From: Sphingobium sp. Leaf26 | Lineage (GTDB): Bacteria; Pseudomonadota; Alphaproteobacteria; Sphingomonadales; Sphingomonadaceae | DNA: 64,000 bases | Reading direction: 5' to 3' | Assembly (NCBI RefSeq): GCF_001421665.1 | Contig: NZ_LMKV01000032.1 | Location: 109,946 to 173,945, forward strand | Part shown: piece after piece, positions 1-7,929 of the stretch | Layout of the letters: every line of letters starts with the position of its first letter | Position numbering within the stretch: the first letter of the stretch is position 1 | Position numbers and translations under genes: made by a program | The notes under the pieces: generated by a model | The model's input: the letters and a program-made list of their open reading frames with translations, nothing else | Database searches by the model: none | What the model was told of the DNA's origin: nothing

Positions 1-339
1 GAAGAGCAGGCGGCCAATATATTGGCGATCGCGCAGGCCATGGCCGACGGGCAGGACGATATGGCGCAGATCACCCGCCACGATATCGCGCTGCATACCG
101 CCATTGCCGAGGCGGCGTCGAACCTGCTGTTCGCGCAGATCATGCGGTCTTTCGCGCCGCTGATGGAAACGGCGGTGCCGCGCGCCTGGGAAACGCGGCA
201 GACCGACACGCAGCGGCAGGACATTCTGGCCTGCCATATGGACCTGGCGGAGGCGATCGCGCGGCGTGATTCCGTGGGTGCGGCGGCGGCGATCGACCGG
301 CATTTCGACACGTCGATCGGCCAGATGCTCGGCTCCTAA
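1..339 (+). CDS. GntR/FadR-family regulator, C-terminal part (partial)
   Basis: The reading frame is open from the first base of the window, so the gene begins upstream and only the last 112 residues are present. The visible part resembles the all-helical FCD ligand-binding domain of FadR-type GntR regulators: an acidic/His motif (RHDIALHTAIAEAASN) followed by a later His (RHFDTS) near the end, the pattern that holds a metal and a carboxylate effector in this family. The DNA-binding domain lies outside the window. It is followed by the HU gene on the same strand, but 150 bases separate them, so co-transcription is not implied. The target is unknown. Confidence 0.75.
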   Translation, partial: EEQAANILAIAQAMADGQDDMAQITRHDIALHTAIAEAASNLLFAQIMRSFAPLMETAVPRAWETRQTDTQRQDILACHMDLAEAIARRDSVGAAAAIDRHFDTSIGQMLGS

Positions 340-346
340 CCGCGCG

Positions 347-377
347 ACAGGCCCGACCGGCCGATTTTCCGGCCTGT
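347..377 (+). terminator. possible stem-loop after the regulator gene
   Basis: An inverted repeat with arms ACAGGCC (347-353) and GGCCTGT (371-377) encloses a second GGCC/CCGG pairing, eight bases after the stop codon of the partial regulator. No T-run follows, so it could equally be a transcript-stabilising hairpin. Weak call. Confidence 0.3.
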
Positions 378-493
378 ATCGCCCCCAAAAAGATGACAAT
401 TATGGACATGGAAGCCTTTCCCCCCCTTGGACGGGCCGAAAACGCGCGCTATCAGGCTGTTGCGAAGGTTCCTGCAAAAGAAAGGCAATATTT

Positions 494-769
494 ATGAACA
501 ACACGGATCTGGCTGAAGCCGTTGCCTCGGCCCATGGCCTCTCCAAGGCGGATGCCCGCAAGATCGTGGACGATGTCTTCACGGCGATCGCCGATGCCGC
601 TGGCAAGGGCGACGAAATCTCGCTGAACGGTTTCGGCAAGTTCAAGGTCAAGGACAGCCCGGCCCGCGAAGGCCGCAACCCGGCCACCGGTGCGACCATC
701 CAGATCGCTGCCGCCAAGAAGCTGACCTTCACCCCCGCCAAGGCGGTCAAGGACAAGCTGAACGGCTGA
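494..769 (+). CDS. HU-family histone-like DNA-binding protein
   Basis: This 91-residue protein has the length and architecture of bacterial HU. An N-terminal helical dimerisation part (DLAEAVASAHGLSKADA) is followed by the GxFxV strand (GFGKFKVKDSPAREGRNPATG), which includes the family signature, and the RNPATG beta-arm tip with the intercalating proline. HU dimers bend and compact DNA without strict sequence specificity. The chosen ATG at 494 gives the standard N-terminus; in-frame sequence upstream of it does not look like HU. The gene stands alone and converges with the kinase gene across a hairpin. Whether it should be called hupA or hupB cannot be decided here. Confidence 0.95.
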   Translation: MNNTDLAEAVASAHGLSKADARKIVDDVFTAIADAAGKGDEISLNGFGKFKVKDSPAREGRNPATGATIQIAAAKKLTFTPAKAVKDKLNG

Positions 770-776
770 TCCGGTT

Positions 777-804
777 CAGGCGCCGCGCATCGGCGTGGCG
801 CCTG
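777..804 (+). terminator. hairpin between convergent HU and ROK kinase genes
   Basis: Perfect 8-bp arms, CAGGCGCC (777-784) and GGCGCCTG (797-804), lie in the 41-base gap between the two convergent stop codons. It is followed by a short pyrimidine stretch on the plus strand and probably works in both directions. Confidence 0.55.
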
Positions 805-810
805 CTTCGT

Positions 811-1755
811 TCAACCGGGATGCACATTTTCCAAGGCATCCAGCGCCAGCGCGACCGCGCCCAGCGGTCCGGCCTGGTCACCCAGCGCCGGCGGACGCAC
901 GATCGATCCGACCGTCTCCGTCGTGACGAAGGGCAGATAGCCCGCCAGTTGCGCCACCACCTGTGCCCGTACCCGGTCGAGCAGGGCCGTGCGGCCCATG
1001 CCCACGCCACCACCGATCAGCACCTGCCGCGCCGCCGTGGTGAGCAGGATGGTGCCGATCATCTGCGCGATATCATGGGCGACATCGTCCCAACGCGGAT
1101 CATCGCTGGCGATCCGGTCACCGGGTACGCCGAATCTTTGGGCCAGCGCGGGTCCCGCCACCAGCCCCTCGATACAGTCGCCATGGAAGGGGCAGGCCCC
1201 GGCGAAGCTGTCGCCCGGCGCGCGGCGGGTGAGGATATGGCCGACTTCCGGGTGCATCGCGCCATGAAGCGGGCGGCCATGCAGCGCGAATCCGGCGCCA
1301 AGCCCGGTGCCGATGGTGATGTAGCAAAGGCAGTCGGACGGGATGTCGCTCTCCGCTCCCGCACCCCAGCGCGCTTCGGCCAGCGCGGCGCCGTTGACGT
1401 CGGTGTCGATCGCGGCGGGGCAAGGCAGATTGGCGGTCAGCGCCCCATAGATATCCGCGCCGGTCCAGCCAGGCTTGGGCGTGGGCAGCATATGGCCGAA
1501 ATCATGCGCCGCGCGGTCGAGCCGCAGCGGCCCGAACGATCCGATGCCCAGCGCGGCGAACGGCGCGTCGCCATGCCAGCGTTGCAACAGCGCGGCCGCT
1601 GCGCCCAGTGTTTCGTCGGGCGTCGTGGTTGGAATCGTCACCCGCTCGACAATGTCCCGGCCGTTGGCGCGCAGCACGAACATCTTGGTCCCGCCCAGTT
1701 CGACTCCCGCGATGGGGGGCGCGGCGTTCTGGTGAGGGGTAGGAGCAGGTGACAT
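811..1755 (-). CDS. ROK-family sugar kinase, fructokinase-like
   Basis: The 314-residue protein carries the ROK hallmarks: the N-terminal phosphate loop GVELGGTK, the GTGLGAGF glycine loop around residues 150-157, and the zinc-binding signature with CPFHGDCIEG near residue 190. This cysteine/histidine pattern is typical of ROK fructokinases, which phosphorylate fructose with ATP in the cytoplasm. A second glycine-rich stretch (LIGGGVGMG) near residue 244 closes the ATP site. It is the last leftward gene downstream of the folate operon, but a 177-base gap holding a dispersed repeat separates it from folB, so it may have its own promoter. The exact hexose specificity is inferred from the family. 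Confidence 0.85.
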   Translation of the reverse strand: MSPAPTPHQNAAPPIAGVELGGTKMFVLRANGRDIVERVTIPTTTPDETLGAAAALLQRWHGDAPFAALGIGSFGPLRLDRAAHDFGHMLPTPKPGWTGADIYGALTANLPCPAAIDTDVNGAALAEARWGAGAESDIPSDCLCYITIGTGLGAGFALHGRPLHGAMHPEVGHILTRRAPGDSFAGACPFHGDCIEGLVAGPALAQRFGVPGDRIASDDPRWDDVAHDIAQMIGTILLTTAARQVLIGGGVGMGRTALLDRVRAQVVAQLAGYLPFVTTETVGSIVRPPALGDQAGPLGAVALALDALENVHPG

Positions 1756-1872
1756 GCGGCTTGAGCCTCGGCAGGAAGGATGGCCTGTTTCATAGGCGAG
1801 GCCGGGCCTTTACGCCAGTTCCTGTCGGATGAAGCACCCTGTGTCTGGTGGATAGCGGCGAACAGGCAGGAG

Positions 1873-1899
1873 GGGCTTCGACAGACTTGGCCCGAACGG
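1873..1899. repeat. dispersed intergenic repeat of the CTTCGACAG...CCGAACGG type
   Basis: The spacer between the kinase and folB contains GGGCTTCGACAG followed by a variable core and CCCGAACGG. From general knowledge, a very similar element (CTTCGACAGGCTCAGCCCGAACGG class) is scattered through intergenic regions of many sphingomonad and other proteobacterial genomes. Only one clear copy was seen in this window. Confidence 0.45.
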
Positions 1900-1932
1900 T
1901 GGAGGGGTTGGGGCGATAGGGCGCGGCGTGCC

Positions 1933-2283
1933 CTAGGCGCGGACGATGACCTCCACCCCCGCCAGCCCGCGCGTCAGGGCGAAGGGCTTGTCGACATTGA
2001 CGCAAGCCTCGATCACGCCCGGCCAGGTGAGGCATTCCTCGCCCAGCCGCTGGGCGAAGGTTTCGATCAGCGGGATGTGGACTTCGGCCATGGCTTCGGC
2101 GGCGCGCACGATCCGGCGATAGTCGATCGTTTCGCCGATCCCCTCGACCGCGCCGTCCTCCAGCAGCAACTGGACTGTGATGACGAGCGGCTGGCGCCGG
2201 CCGATCTCGTCCGGGTTGATGCCGATATCGGCCAGCAGCGGCAGTTCCTTGACCCGGACGCGGGTGGTGACGGACTTCGCCAT
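1933..2283 (-). CDS. folB: dihydroneopterin aldolase (FolB-like)
   Basis: The 116-residue protein matches FolB in size and pattern: an N-terminal strand with LPLLADIGINPDE, a conserved Glu/Tyr region, GETIDYRRIV around residues 69-78, and a late ETFAQRLGEECL helix. FolB cleaves 7,8-dihydroneopterin to 6-hydroxymethyl-dihydropterin and glycolaldehyde, an early step of folate synthesis. Its ATG lies one base after the folD stop, and its ribosome-binding sequence (GAGGAG) sits inside the folD 3' end, which indicates translational coupling. It is the last gene of a metF-purU-folD-folB unit, so folate supply and one-carbon flux appear to be co-expressed. Confidence 0.85.
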   Translation of the reverse strand: MAKSVTTRVRVKELPLLADIGINPDEIGRRQPLVITVQLLLEDGAVEGIGETIDYRRIVRAAEAMAEVHIPLIETFAQRLGEECLTWPGVIEACVNVDKPFALTRGLAGVEVIVRA

Positions 2284-2284
2284 C

Positions 2285-3142
2285 TTAACTCATGCTCCTC
2301 TGTGCGGCGGTGACGGTGTTGCTGAGCAGGCAGGCGATCGTCATCGGCCCGACTCCGCCCGGCACCGGGGTCACCGCTTTGGCATGGTCCAGTTCATGGG
2401 TCGCGCAATCGCCCACGATCCGGCTGGCGCCGTCATGATCCACCATACGGGTGATGCCGACGTCGATCACGACCGCGCCCGGTTTCACCCAATAGCCGCG
2501 CACCAGATGCGGCGCGCCGGCCGCCGCCACGATGACGTCTGCGGCGCGGGCGAGGTCGGGCAGGTTGCGTGTCTCGATATGGGTGACGGTCACCGTCGCT
2601 TCGCGCTCCAGCAGCAGCATGGCGACGGGCTTGCCGACGATGTTGGACTTGCCGATCACCACGATGTTGAGGCCGCGATAATCCTCGATCACGCTGTCGA
2701 GCAGCAGCATGATGCCAAGCGGCGTGCAGGGGACCAGCCCTTTCGACCCGGTCGACAGGCGGCCGACATTGACCGGGTGGAAGCCGTCGACATCCTTGGC
2801 CGGCGATATCCGGTCCAGCACCCGCGCCGCGTCGATCCCGGCGGGCAGCGGCAATTGTACCAAGATGCCATGCACCGCCGGATCGGCGTTCAGCGTATCG
2901 ATCAGGTCCAGCAGCGCCTGTTCGCCACAATCGGCCGCCAGCCGCTTTTCGATCGAGCCGATGCCGGCCTTGCGACATTCGCCGATCTTGCGCCGGACAT
3001 AGATTTCGCTGGCGGGATCATGCCCCACCAGCACCACCGCCAGCGCCGGATCGACGCCGTCGGCCTTCAGCGTGGCGACGGCCTGTGCGGTCCGCTCGCC
3101 CAGCGCGCGCGCCATCGCGCGCCCGTCGATCAGCGCAGCCAT
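2285..3142 (-). CDS. folD: bifunctional methylene-THF dehydrogenase / methenyl-THF cyclohydrolase
   Basis: The protein has 285 residues, the normal FolD length. Recognisable elements are the catalytic lysine region EIYVRRKIGECRKAGI (around residue 48), the VQLPLP motif near residue 97, the KDVDGFHP motif near 118, and the nucleotide-binding GKSNIVGKPVAMLLL segment near 163. The C-terminal PVPGGVGPMT motif is also present. It oxidises methylene-THF to methenyl-THF with NADP and hydrolyses this to 10-formyl-THF. It sits three bases after purU and one base before folB, clearly in one operon. Together with MetF and PurU it completes a route between methyl-THF and formate. Confidence 0.95.
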   Translation of the reverse strand: MAALIDGRAMARALGERTAQAVATLKADGVDPALAVVLVGHDPASEIYVRRKIGECRKAGIGSIEKRLAADCGEQALLDLIDTLNADPAVHGILVQLPLPAGIDAARVLDRISPAKDVDGFHPVNVGRLSTGSKGLVPCTPLGIMLLLDSVIEDYRGLNIVVIGKSNIVGKPVAMLLLEREATVTVTHIETRNLPDLARAADVIVAAAGAPHLVRGYWVKPGAVVIDVGITRMVDHDGASRIVGDCATHELDHAKAVTPVPGGVGPMTIACLLSNTVTAAQRSMS

Positions 3143-3145
3143 GGA

Positions 3146-4003
3146 TCAGCCCCGGAAGACGACGGTACGCGACTCGTTCATGAACACCCGGTCCTGCAAA
3201 TGCAGCCGCACCGCTTCTGCCAGCACCCGCCGTTCGATGTCGCGGCCACGGCGCACCAGTTCGTCGGGGACGTCGGCATGGCCGATCATCTCGACATCCT
3301 GATGGATGATCGGGCCTTCATCGAGGTCGGCGGTGACATAATGGGCGGTCGCGCCGATCATCTTCACACCGCGATCATAGGCCTGATGATAGGGTTTCGC
3401 GCCCTTGAAGCCGGGCAGGAAGCTGTGATGGATGTTGATGCAGCGGCCCGACAGGAAAGCGGCCAGATCGTCGCTCAAAATCTGCATGTAGCGGGCAAGG
3501 ACGATCAGGTCCGCGCCGGTTTCGGTCACCACCTGCTTGATCCGGGCTTCCTGCTGCGACTTGGTGTCCTTGGTGATCGGGAAGTGGAAGAAGGGCATGT
3601 CGCCGATCATCGAGGTGTGCAGCGCTTCGCGGGGATGATTGGAAATGATGCCGACCACATCCATCGGCAATTCGCCGATCCGCTGGCGATAGAGAAGGTC
3701 GCCCAGACAATGGTCGAACTTGCTGACCATCAGCACCACTTTCTTGGGTGTCGCCTGATCGGTGAGCGACCATTCCATGCCGGCGTCCTGCGCGATCGGC
3801 GCGAACCCGTCGCACAGGCTGTCGAGCGTTTCGCCCGCGCCAGGCTTGAAGGCGACGCGCATGAAGAAGGTGTTGGTCATCGCGTCGTCAAATTGCTGCG
3901 CATCGACGATGTTGCAGCCCCGTGCCGCCAGATAGCCGGCGACCTTCGCCACCAGTCCCGGCTTGTCGTCGCACTGAAGCCGCAGCGTATAGATAGTCGT
4001 CAC
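3146..4003 (-). CDS. purU: formyltetrahydrofolate deformylase
   Basis: An N-terminal ACT domain (LRLQCDDKPGLVAKVAGYLA, residues about 6-25) is followed by a formyl-transferase fold. The catalytic Asn-His pair lies in NIHHSFLPGF, and the distal Asp in VTADLDEGPI. PurU hydrolyses 10-formyl-THF to formate and THF. I prefer a GTG start at 4003, because a strong GGGAGGAG lies seven bases before it and the resulting 285 residues match the family; the in-frame ATG at 4027 adds eight residues and places the ribosome-binding sequence inside the gene. It lies 29 bases after metF in the same operon. Its product recycles THF by releasing one-carbon units as formate. Confidence 0.93.
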   Translation of the reverse strand: MTTIYTLRLQCDDKPGLVAKVAGYLAARGCNIVDAQQFDDAMTNTFFMRVAFKPGAGETLDSLCDGFAPIAQDAGMEWSLTDQATPKKVVLMVSKFDHCLGDLLYRQRIGELPMDVVGIISNHPREALHTSMIGDMPFFHFPITKDTKSQQEARIKQVVTETGADLIVLARYMQILSDDLAAFLSGRCINIHHSFLPGFKGAKPYHQAYDRGVKMIGATAHYVTADLDEGPIIHQDVEMIGHADVPDELVRRGRDIERRVLAEAVRLHLQDRVFMNESRTVVFRG

Positions 4004-4032
4004 GTCAATCTCCTCCCGCTCACCCATCTGCG

Positions 4033-4896
4033 TCAGTGCGCGCGGGCATAGTCGTTGATCCAGGCCACCGTCTTTTCCAGACCGCCAAAGGGATAGAAGT
4101 GCAACCGCACCTTGCCATGTTCTTCCCCCAGCGCCCGCTCGAACCGCTCGACCAGCTTGTCAGGGCCGGCCGACCCGATCAGCTTTGTAATCGAAATTCC
4201 GTATTTTGCGAGCACAGAAGCGGAAGCACCGACGCCGCAGCGTGCGGCAAAGCGCATCAGCGTCTTGATGCCCGCCGGGCCGGGCACGCCGATGCGGACC
4301 GGCGCGCTGATGCCGCGGGCGCGCAGTTCGGTGAGCCATGCCAGCACCGCGTCGGCGTCGAAAACGAACTGGGTGACGATCAGTGGCGCCATGCCGCGTG
4401 CCTCGATCTCCTGGCATTTGGTGGTCAGCACCGACCAGCATTGCTCCGAACTCATGTTCGGATGGCCTTCGGGATGGCCGCCAATGCCGATGGCGCGGAT
4501 GCCGGCCCGCTCGAACGCGCCACTGGCGATCAGGGCGCTGCTGTCGAAATAGGGGCCTTCCGGTTCGGACGGGTCGCCGGCGATGACGAAGCAGCGGCGC
4601 ACATCGGCTTGCGCGACGGCGGCGGCCAGATAATCCTCGAACTCGGCGGTCGAGGTGATGCGGCGGGCGGAAAAATGCGGCATCGGTTCAAAGCCCAGAC
4701 TGCGCACCAGCTTTGTGGCGGCGATGCGGGCGGCGAAATCCTCGCCGGGCAGGAAGGTGACGGCGACCGGTGTTTCGCGGGCGATGGCAGGGGCCGCCTC
4801 CCGCAGGGATTCCACATCCTTTGCGGTCATTTCCAGCGAATAGCCGTCGACCATGTTGACAGGCGCACGATCCCAGTTCGGATGAATGACCGGCAT
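4033..4896 (-). CDS. metF: methylenetetrahydrofolate reductase (MetF-like)
   Basis: The 287-residue protein resembles MetF: a TIM-barrel flavoprotein with FVIAGDPSEPEGPY (residues about 108-121, the position of the family GD motif), HPEGHPN near 144, and a late GFPG-like loop RIGVPGPAG. It interconverts methylene-THF and methyl-THF. The ATG at 4896 is chosen because GGAGGG lies five bases before it and the N-terminus (MPVIHPNW) is plausible; a longer frame to 4989 would have a poor start and would run through the promoter palindromes. It heads the operon metF-purU-folD-folB. Similar proteins in sphingomonads serve O-demethylation-derived methyl groups, a role that is only inferred here. Confidence 0.85.
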   Translation of the reverse strand: MPVIHPNWDRAPVNMVDGYSLEMTAKDVESLREAAPAIARETPVAVTFLPGEDFAARIAATKLVRSLGFEPMPHFSARRITSTAEFEDYLAAAVAQADVRRCFVIAGDPSEPEGPYFDSSALIASGAFERAGIRAIGIGGHPEGHPNMSSEQCWSVLTTKCQEIEARGMAPLIVTQFVFDADAVLAWLTELRARGISAPVRIGVPGPAGIKTLMRFAARCGVGASASVLAKYGISITKLIGSAGPDKLVERFERALGEEHGKVRLHFYPFGGLEKTVAWINDYARAH

Positions 4897-4953
4897 TATT
4901 TCCCTCCAGCCCTTTTGCTTGTTGCGACTCCTTCTAGAGCATTGGATTAAATT

Positions 4954-4989
4954 CGCATAGATGAAATATTCATAGATACGAAATTTCAT
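4954..4989 (-). promoter_or_regulatory. palindromes and direct repeat upstream of metF
   Basis: Upstream of metF the DNA becomes AT-rich and shows ATGAA-ATA-TTCAT (4961-4973), a perfect 5-3-5 palindrome, and GAAATTTC (4980-4987). The outer arms ATGAAAT (4961-4967) and ATTTCAT (4983-4989) are also inverted. CATAGAT occurs twice in direct orientation. TGAA...TTCA half-sites are typical of methionine-pathway regulators, but the regulator is not identifiable from here. Confidence 0.45.
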
Positions 4990-5037
4990 GGCGTGGGTGG
5001 GATCTGCGGATTTTTACCATTGGTGCACATGCCAATA

Positions 5038-5062
5038 CCGCCCCACGCAATGCGTAGGGCGG
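5038..5062 (-). terminator. strong hairpin after the 5.1-7.8 kb TonB-receptor gene
   Basis: Arms CCGCCC (5038-5043) with ACGCA (5045-5049) pair with TGCGT (5051-5055) and GGGCGG (5057-5062), interrupted by one mismatch. It lies about 60 bases beyond the receptor stop codon (leftward transcription) and before the metF promoter, so it probably separates the two units. Confidence 0.5.
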
Positions 5063-5121
5063 CAAGGGAGGCGGGATGGAAGAGAGGGGAGCGGGCCGCT
5101 ATGGCGTCCCGCCCTCGACGG

Positions 5122-7848
5122 TCAGAAGCGCACGCGCACCCCGCCGGAAAGGCGCCGGCCGGTCTTGCGATATTCCTTCGTGCGGTCTTCGCTTACCGAA
5201 TAGATGAATTCCTTGGCATCATTCAGGTTGAGCGCGTCGGCGAAGATGGTGAAGTTGGGCGTGACTTCATAGGAAAGCCCGGCGTCGAGCTGGCCATAGG
5301 CGTTGAAATATTCCGGTTCGCCATTGCGACCCGATGCGACCTGAAGGAAATTGTCGCGCCAGGTGTAGGCCACACGAGCCTGGATGCCGCTCTTCTCGTA
5401 GAAGCCGACCAGGCTGTAGCTATATTTGGACAGGCCTTCGAGCCCGAAGGAGAGGTTGGCGACCGCATTTTCATATTTCGCGTTGGAGGCGGTATAGTTG
5501 AAGCTGGTCTGGACGCCGAGGCCGTCGAACGGGGCGGGCAGGCCGGTAAAGGCCTGGCGATAGCCGACTTCGAAACCTTTGACCGTCGCGCCTTTGCCAT
5601 TGCCCGGCACCGTCACCTGGAAGGTGACTTCGTCGACCTTCTGCGGCGTGGTGACGAGCGTCACGAACGAGTCGATCTTCTTGTAGAAGGCGGCGAAGGA
5701 CAGGAGCGAGGAGTCGGCGAAATACCATTCGACGCCGGCCTCGATCTGTTTGGCGCGGAAGGGTTGCAGGTCCGGGTTGCCGCGGCTGATCGTCTCGTTG
5801 CCGGGGTTGGTCTGGATCGACTGGCGCGGCGACAGATCGGTCAGCGTCGGGCGGGTCATCACCTTCGACGCGGACAGGCGCAGGATCAGGTCGTCCGCCG
5901 CCTCCAGCTTGATATTGAGCGAGGGCAGCCAGTCGTCATATTTGCCGCGGAAGCTGACCGGCACGATCCCCGACACGACGATGTCGTTCTGGCCGGTCGG
6001 ATTGCCATTGGCATCGACGCGTGGCTTGGCGCTCAGCACGGTGCGTGATGCGCCCGACGAGGTGTAATCGGTATTCTCGTAACGCAGGCCGGCATTGATG
6101 GTCAGCGGCATCGACCCCAGCGTGGTTTCGAAATTGGCCATGACATAGGCGATCTTCACCTTCTCATCGATGATCGAGGAGGCCGACGGCGAGAAGACGG
6201 CCGGATTGAACGCCTTGCCATCCTCCGTCGCATATTGGTCGATCACGCTGACCAACTGTTGCGGATTGTAGATCACCCAGTCGCGGATGATGTTGTCGGG
6301 GCCGCTGCCCTGGAAGAAATTGCGGTTTGTCGGGCTGAACAGCGACGTCGGCAACAGGCGGTCGGACCCGCAATAGGCGCATTGCTCGCCAAAGGGCATT
6401 TCGTCGGCGGTCAGCGTCTTCTTGCGGTTGGCGATCATGGCGCCGGTGAAGAAGGTCAGGTTCGACGTCGCATTCCATTCGGCGTCGGCGCGATATTCGC
6501 CGATCTTGTCATCGACGTCGGTGCCGCCGCCCCAGATATAATAATGCGCGGTGATACCCTGCGGGCTGGTCGCGGCGTTGGGATAATTGGGGCTGGTGAA
6601 GCCATAATCATAGATCGGGCTGTCGCCGCGCCGGTCGAACCACAGGTCGATATTCTTGCGGCGGATGGTGGTGAAGAGATTATTCTCCTTGCCGCGCCGT
6701 TCCGCCTTCGACCGGGAGGCGTCAAGTTTCAGCTTGAAGGTATCGACGGGCTTCCATTCGACATTGACGCCGAACTGGTTGGTCATGACGTTGCGCTGGT
6801 CATATTGCAGGATCTGGTCGACGAAGCCGCCCTGATAGCGCTGATAGACAGCCTCGCCACCGTCGACCACCTGCTCGACCAGCGTGCCGCCGGAAAAGTC
6901 GTAGGCAAGGCCGGTCTGCTGCTCGGTGAATTTGGCCTTGGAATAGAGGCCGTCGAGCGAAACCGTCAGCGTGTCGGTCGGGCGGACCTGCAACGACCCG
7001 GAGAAGCCATAGCGTTCCAGCCCGCGCTCGAAGAAGAAAGGCGACAGGTTGGACGGCATGGAAATGTTGGAGAAAGGCGCGACATCGGGGCCGATACGCC
7101 CGCCGGTCACGCCATTGGCGCGGTAGTAGGAATCGCCGCTGGAGCGCTTCACATGGCCCGCGCCGATCGTGAATTCGTCGTTGCGGGTGTCGCGCTTGGT
7201 GTAGACGCCCGACAGCGACAGGCCGATGGTGCGATCGGCGTTGCGCCAGGAGGCGACGCCGGAGACTTCAGGATTGAACTTGTCGGCGATCTCTGCCCAC
7301 ATCTGGCCGGCGGACGCGCTGAAGGCGAACTGTTCCTTCTGGTCGATCGGGCGCAGGGTATGCACGTCCACGGTCGCGCCGATCGACGCGCCGTTCAGAT
7401 TGGCCTGCGGCGATTTGAAGACATCGGCGCCTGCGATGATTTCGGACGGAAGAACGTCGAAGGAAAATTCGCGGCCATTATTGTCGGTGGCGAGCGTGCG
7501 GCCGTTGACGGTGACTGCGTTGAACTTGGGGCCGAAGCCGCGGACAGTGATGTAGCGGCCTTCGCCCCGGTTGCGCTCGATCGTCACACCGGCGACGCGC
7601 TGGAGCGATTCGGCGACATTCTGGTCGGGCAGCTTGCCCAGATCCTCGGCCACGATCGAGTCGACCACACCGATCGAGTCGCGCTTGATGTCGATCGATG
7701 CCTTCTGGCTGGCGCGGATGCCGGTGACGACGATGTCTTCGTTCGTCGCATCCGCCGCATCCTGCGCCAGCGCGGCGCCGCCGATCGTCAGCGCCAGACC
7801 GGACGCCGCCATCATGCTCGCAAGACGGACTGTACCCACCTTCCTCAT
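5122..7848 (-). CDS. TonB-dependent outer-membrane receptor (TonB-Xanth-Caul type)
   Basis: The 908-residue protein has a signal peptide ending at ALAQDA (about residue 29) and a TonB box (DIVVTGI). The plug domain follows with LGKLPDQNVAESLQRVAGV, the segment characteristic of the Xanthomonas/Caulobacter receptor subfamily that often imports plant-derived carbohydrates. A 22-stranded barrel follows and ends in RLSGGVRVRF with a terminal aromatic. It is the distal gene behind the enolase-superfamily enzyme and MFS carrier, though a potential operator between 7914 and 7928 suggests a separate promoter. The substrate is probably a sugar acid or oligosaccharide (inference from neighbours). Confidence 0.93.
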   Translation of the reverse strand: MRKVGTVRLASMMAASGLALTIGGAALAQDAADATNEDIVVTGIRASQKASIDIKRDSIGVVDSIVAEDLGKLPDQNVAESLQRVAGVTIERNRGEGRYITVRGFGPKFNAVTVNGRTLATDNNGREFSFDVLPSEIIAGADVFKSPQANLNGASIGATVDVHTLRPIDQKEQFAFSASAGQMWAEIADKFNPEVSGVASWRNADRTIGLSLSGVYTKRDTRNDEFTIGAGHVKRSSGDSYYRANGVTGGRIGPDVAPFSNISMPSNLSPFFFERGLERYGFSGSLQVRPTDTLTVSLDGLYSKAKFTEQQTGLAYDFSGGTLVEQVVDGGEAVYQRYQGGFVDQILQYDQRNVMTNQFGVNVEWKPVDTFKLKLDASRSKAERRGKENNLFTTIRRKNIDLWFDRRGDSPIYDYGFTSPNYPNAATSPQGITAHYYIWGGGTDVDDKIGEYRADAEWNATSNLTFFTGAMIANRKKTLTADEMPFGEQCAYCGSDRLLPTSLFSPTNRNFFQGSGPDNIIRDWVIYNPQQLVSVIDQYATEDGKAFNPAVFSPSASSIIDEKVKIAYVMANFETTLGSMPLTINAGLRYENTDYTSSGASRTVLSAKPRVDANGNPTGQNDIVVSGIVPVSFRGKYDDWLPSLNIKLEAADDLILRLSASKVMTRPTLTDLSPRQSIQTNPGNETISRGNPDLQPFRAKQIEAGVEWYFADSSLLSFAAFYKKIDSFVTLVTTPQKVDEVTFQVTVPGNGKGATVKGFEVGYRQAFTGLPAPFDGLGVQTSFNYTASNAKYENAVANLSFGLEGLSKYSYSLVGFYEKSGIQARVAYTWRDNFLQVASGRNGEPEYFNAYGQLDAGLSYEVTPNFTIFADALNLNDAKEFIYSVSEDRTKEYRKTGRRLSGGVRVRF

Positions 7849-7913
7849 GTTTCACTCTCCCAGATTTTATTGTTGCTGATTATGACGCCAACGCTGGCAC
7901 ATGTCAAATGACG

Positions 7914-7928
7914 TAATACATAATATGA
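7914..7928. promoter_or_regulatory. candidate operator, copy 1 (upstream of the TonB receptor)
   Basis: TAATACATAATATGA at this position is the exact reverse complement of 10391-10405, the other intergenic region of the same locus. An overlapping GTC...GAC dyad lies just upstream (7903-7913). An exact 15-base AT-rich match at two promoters of one locus in GC-rich DNA points to a shared regulator, most simply the FadR-type protein at 10505. Confidence 0.55.
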
Positions 7929-7929
7929 A

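Noticed and set aside
4897..4989. Upstream start for MetF
   Set aside because: The extension is translated palindromic promoter DNA, while a GGAGGG-preceded ATG lies at 4896.
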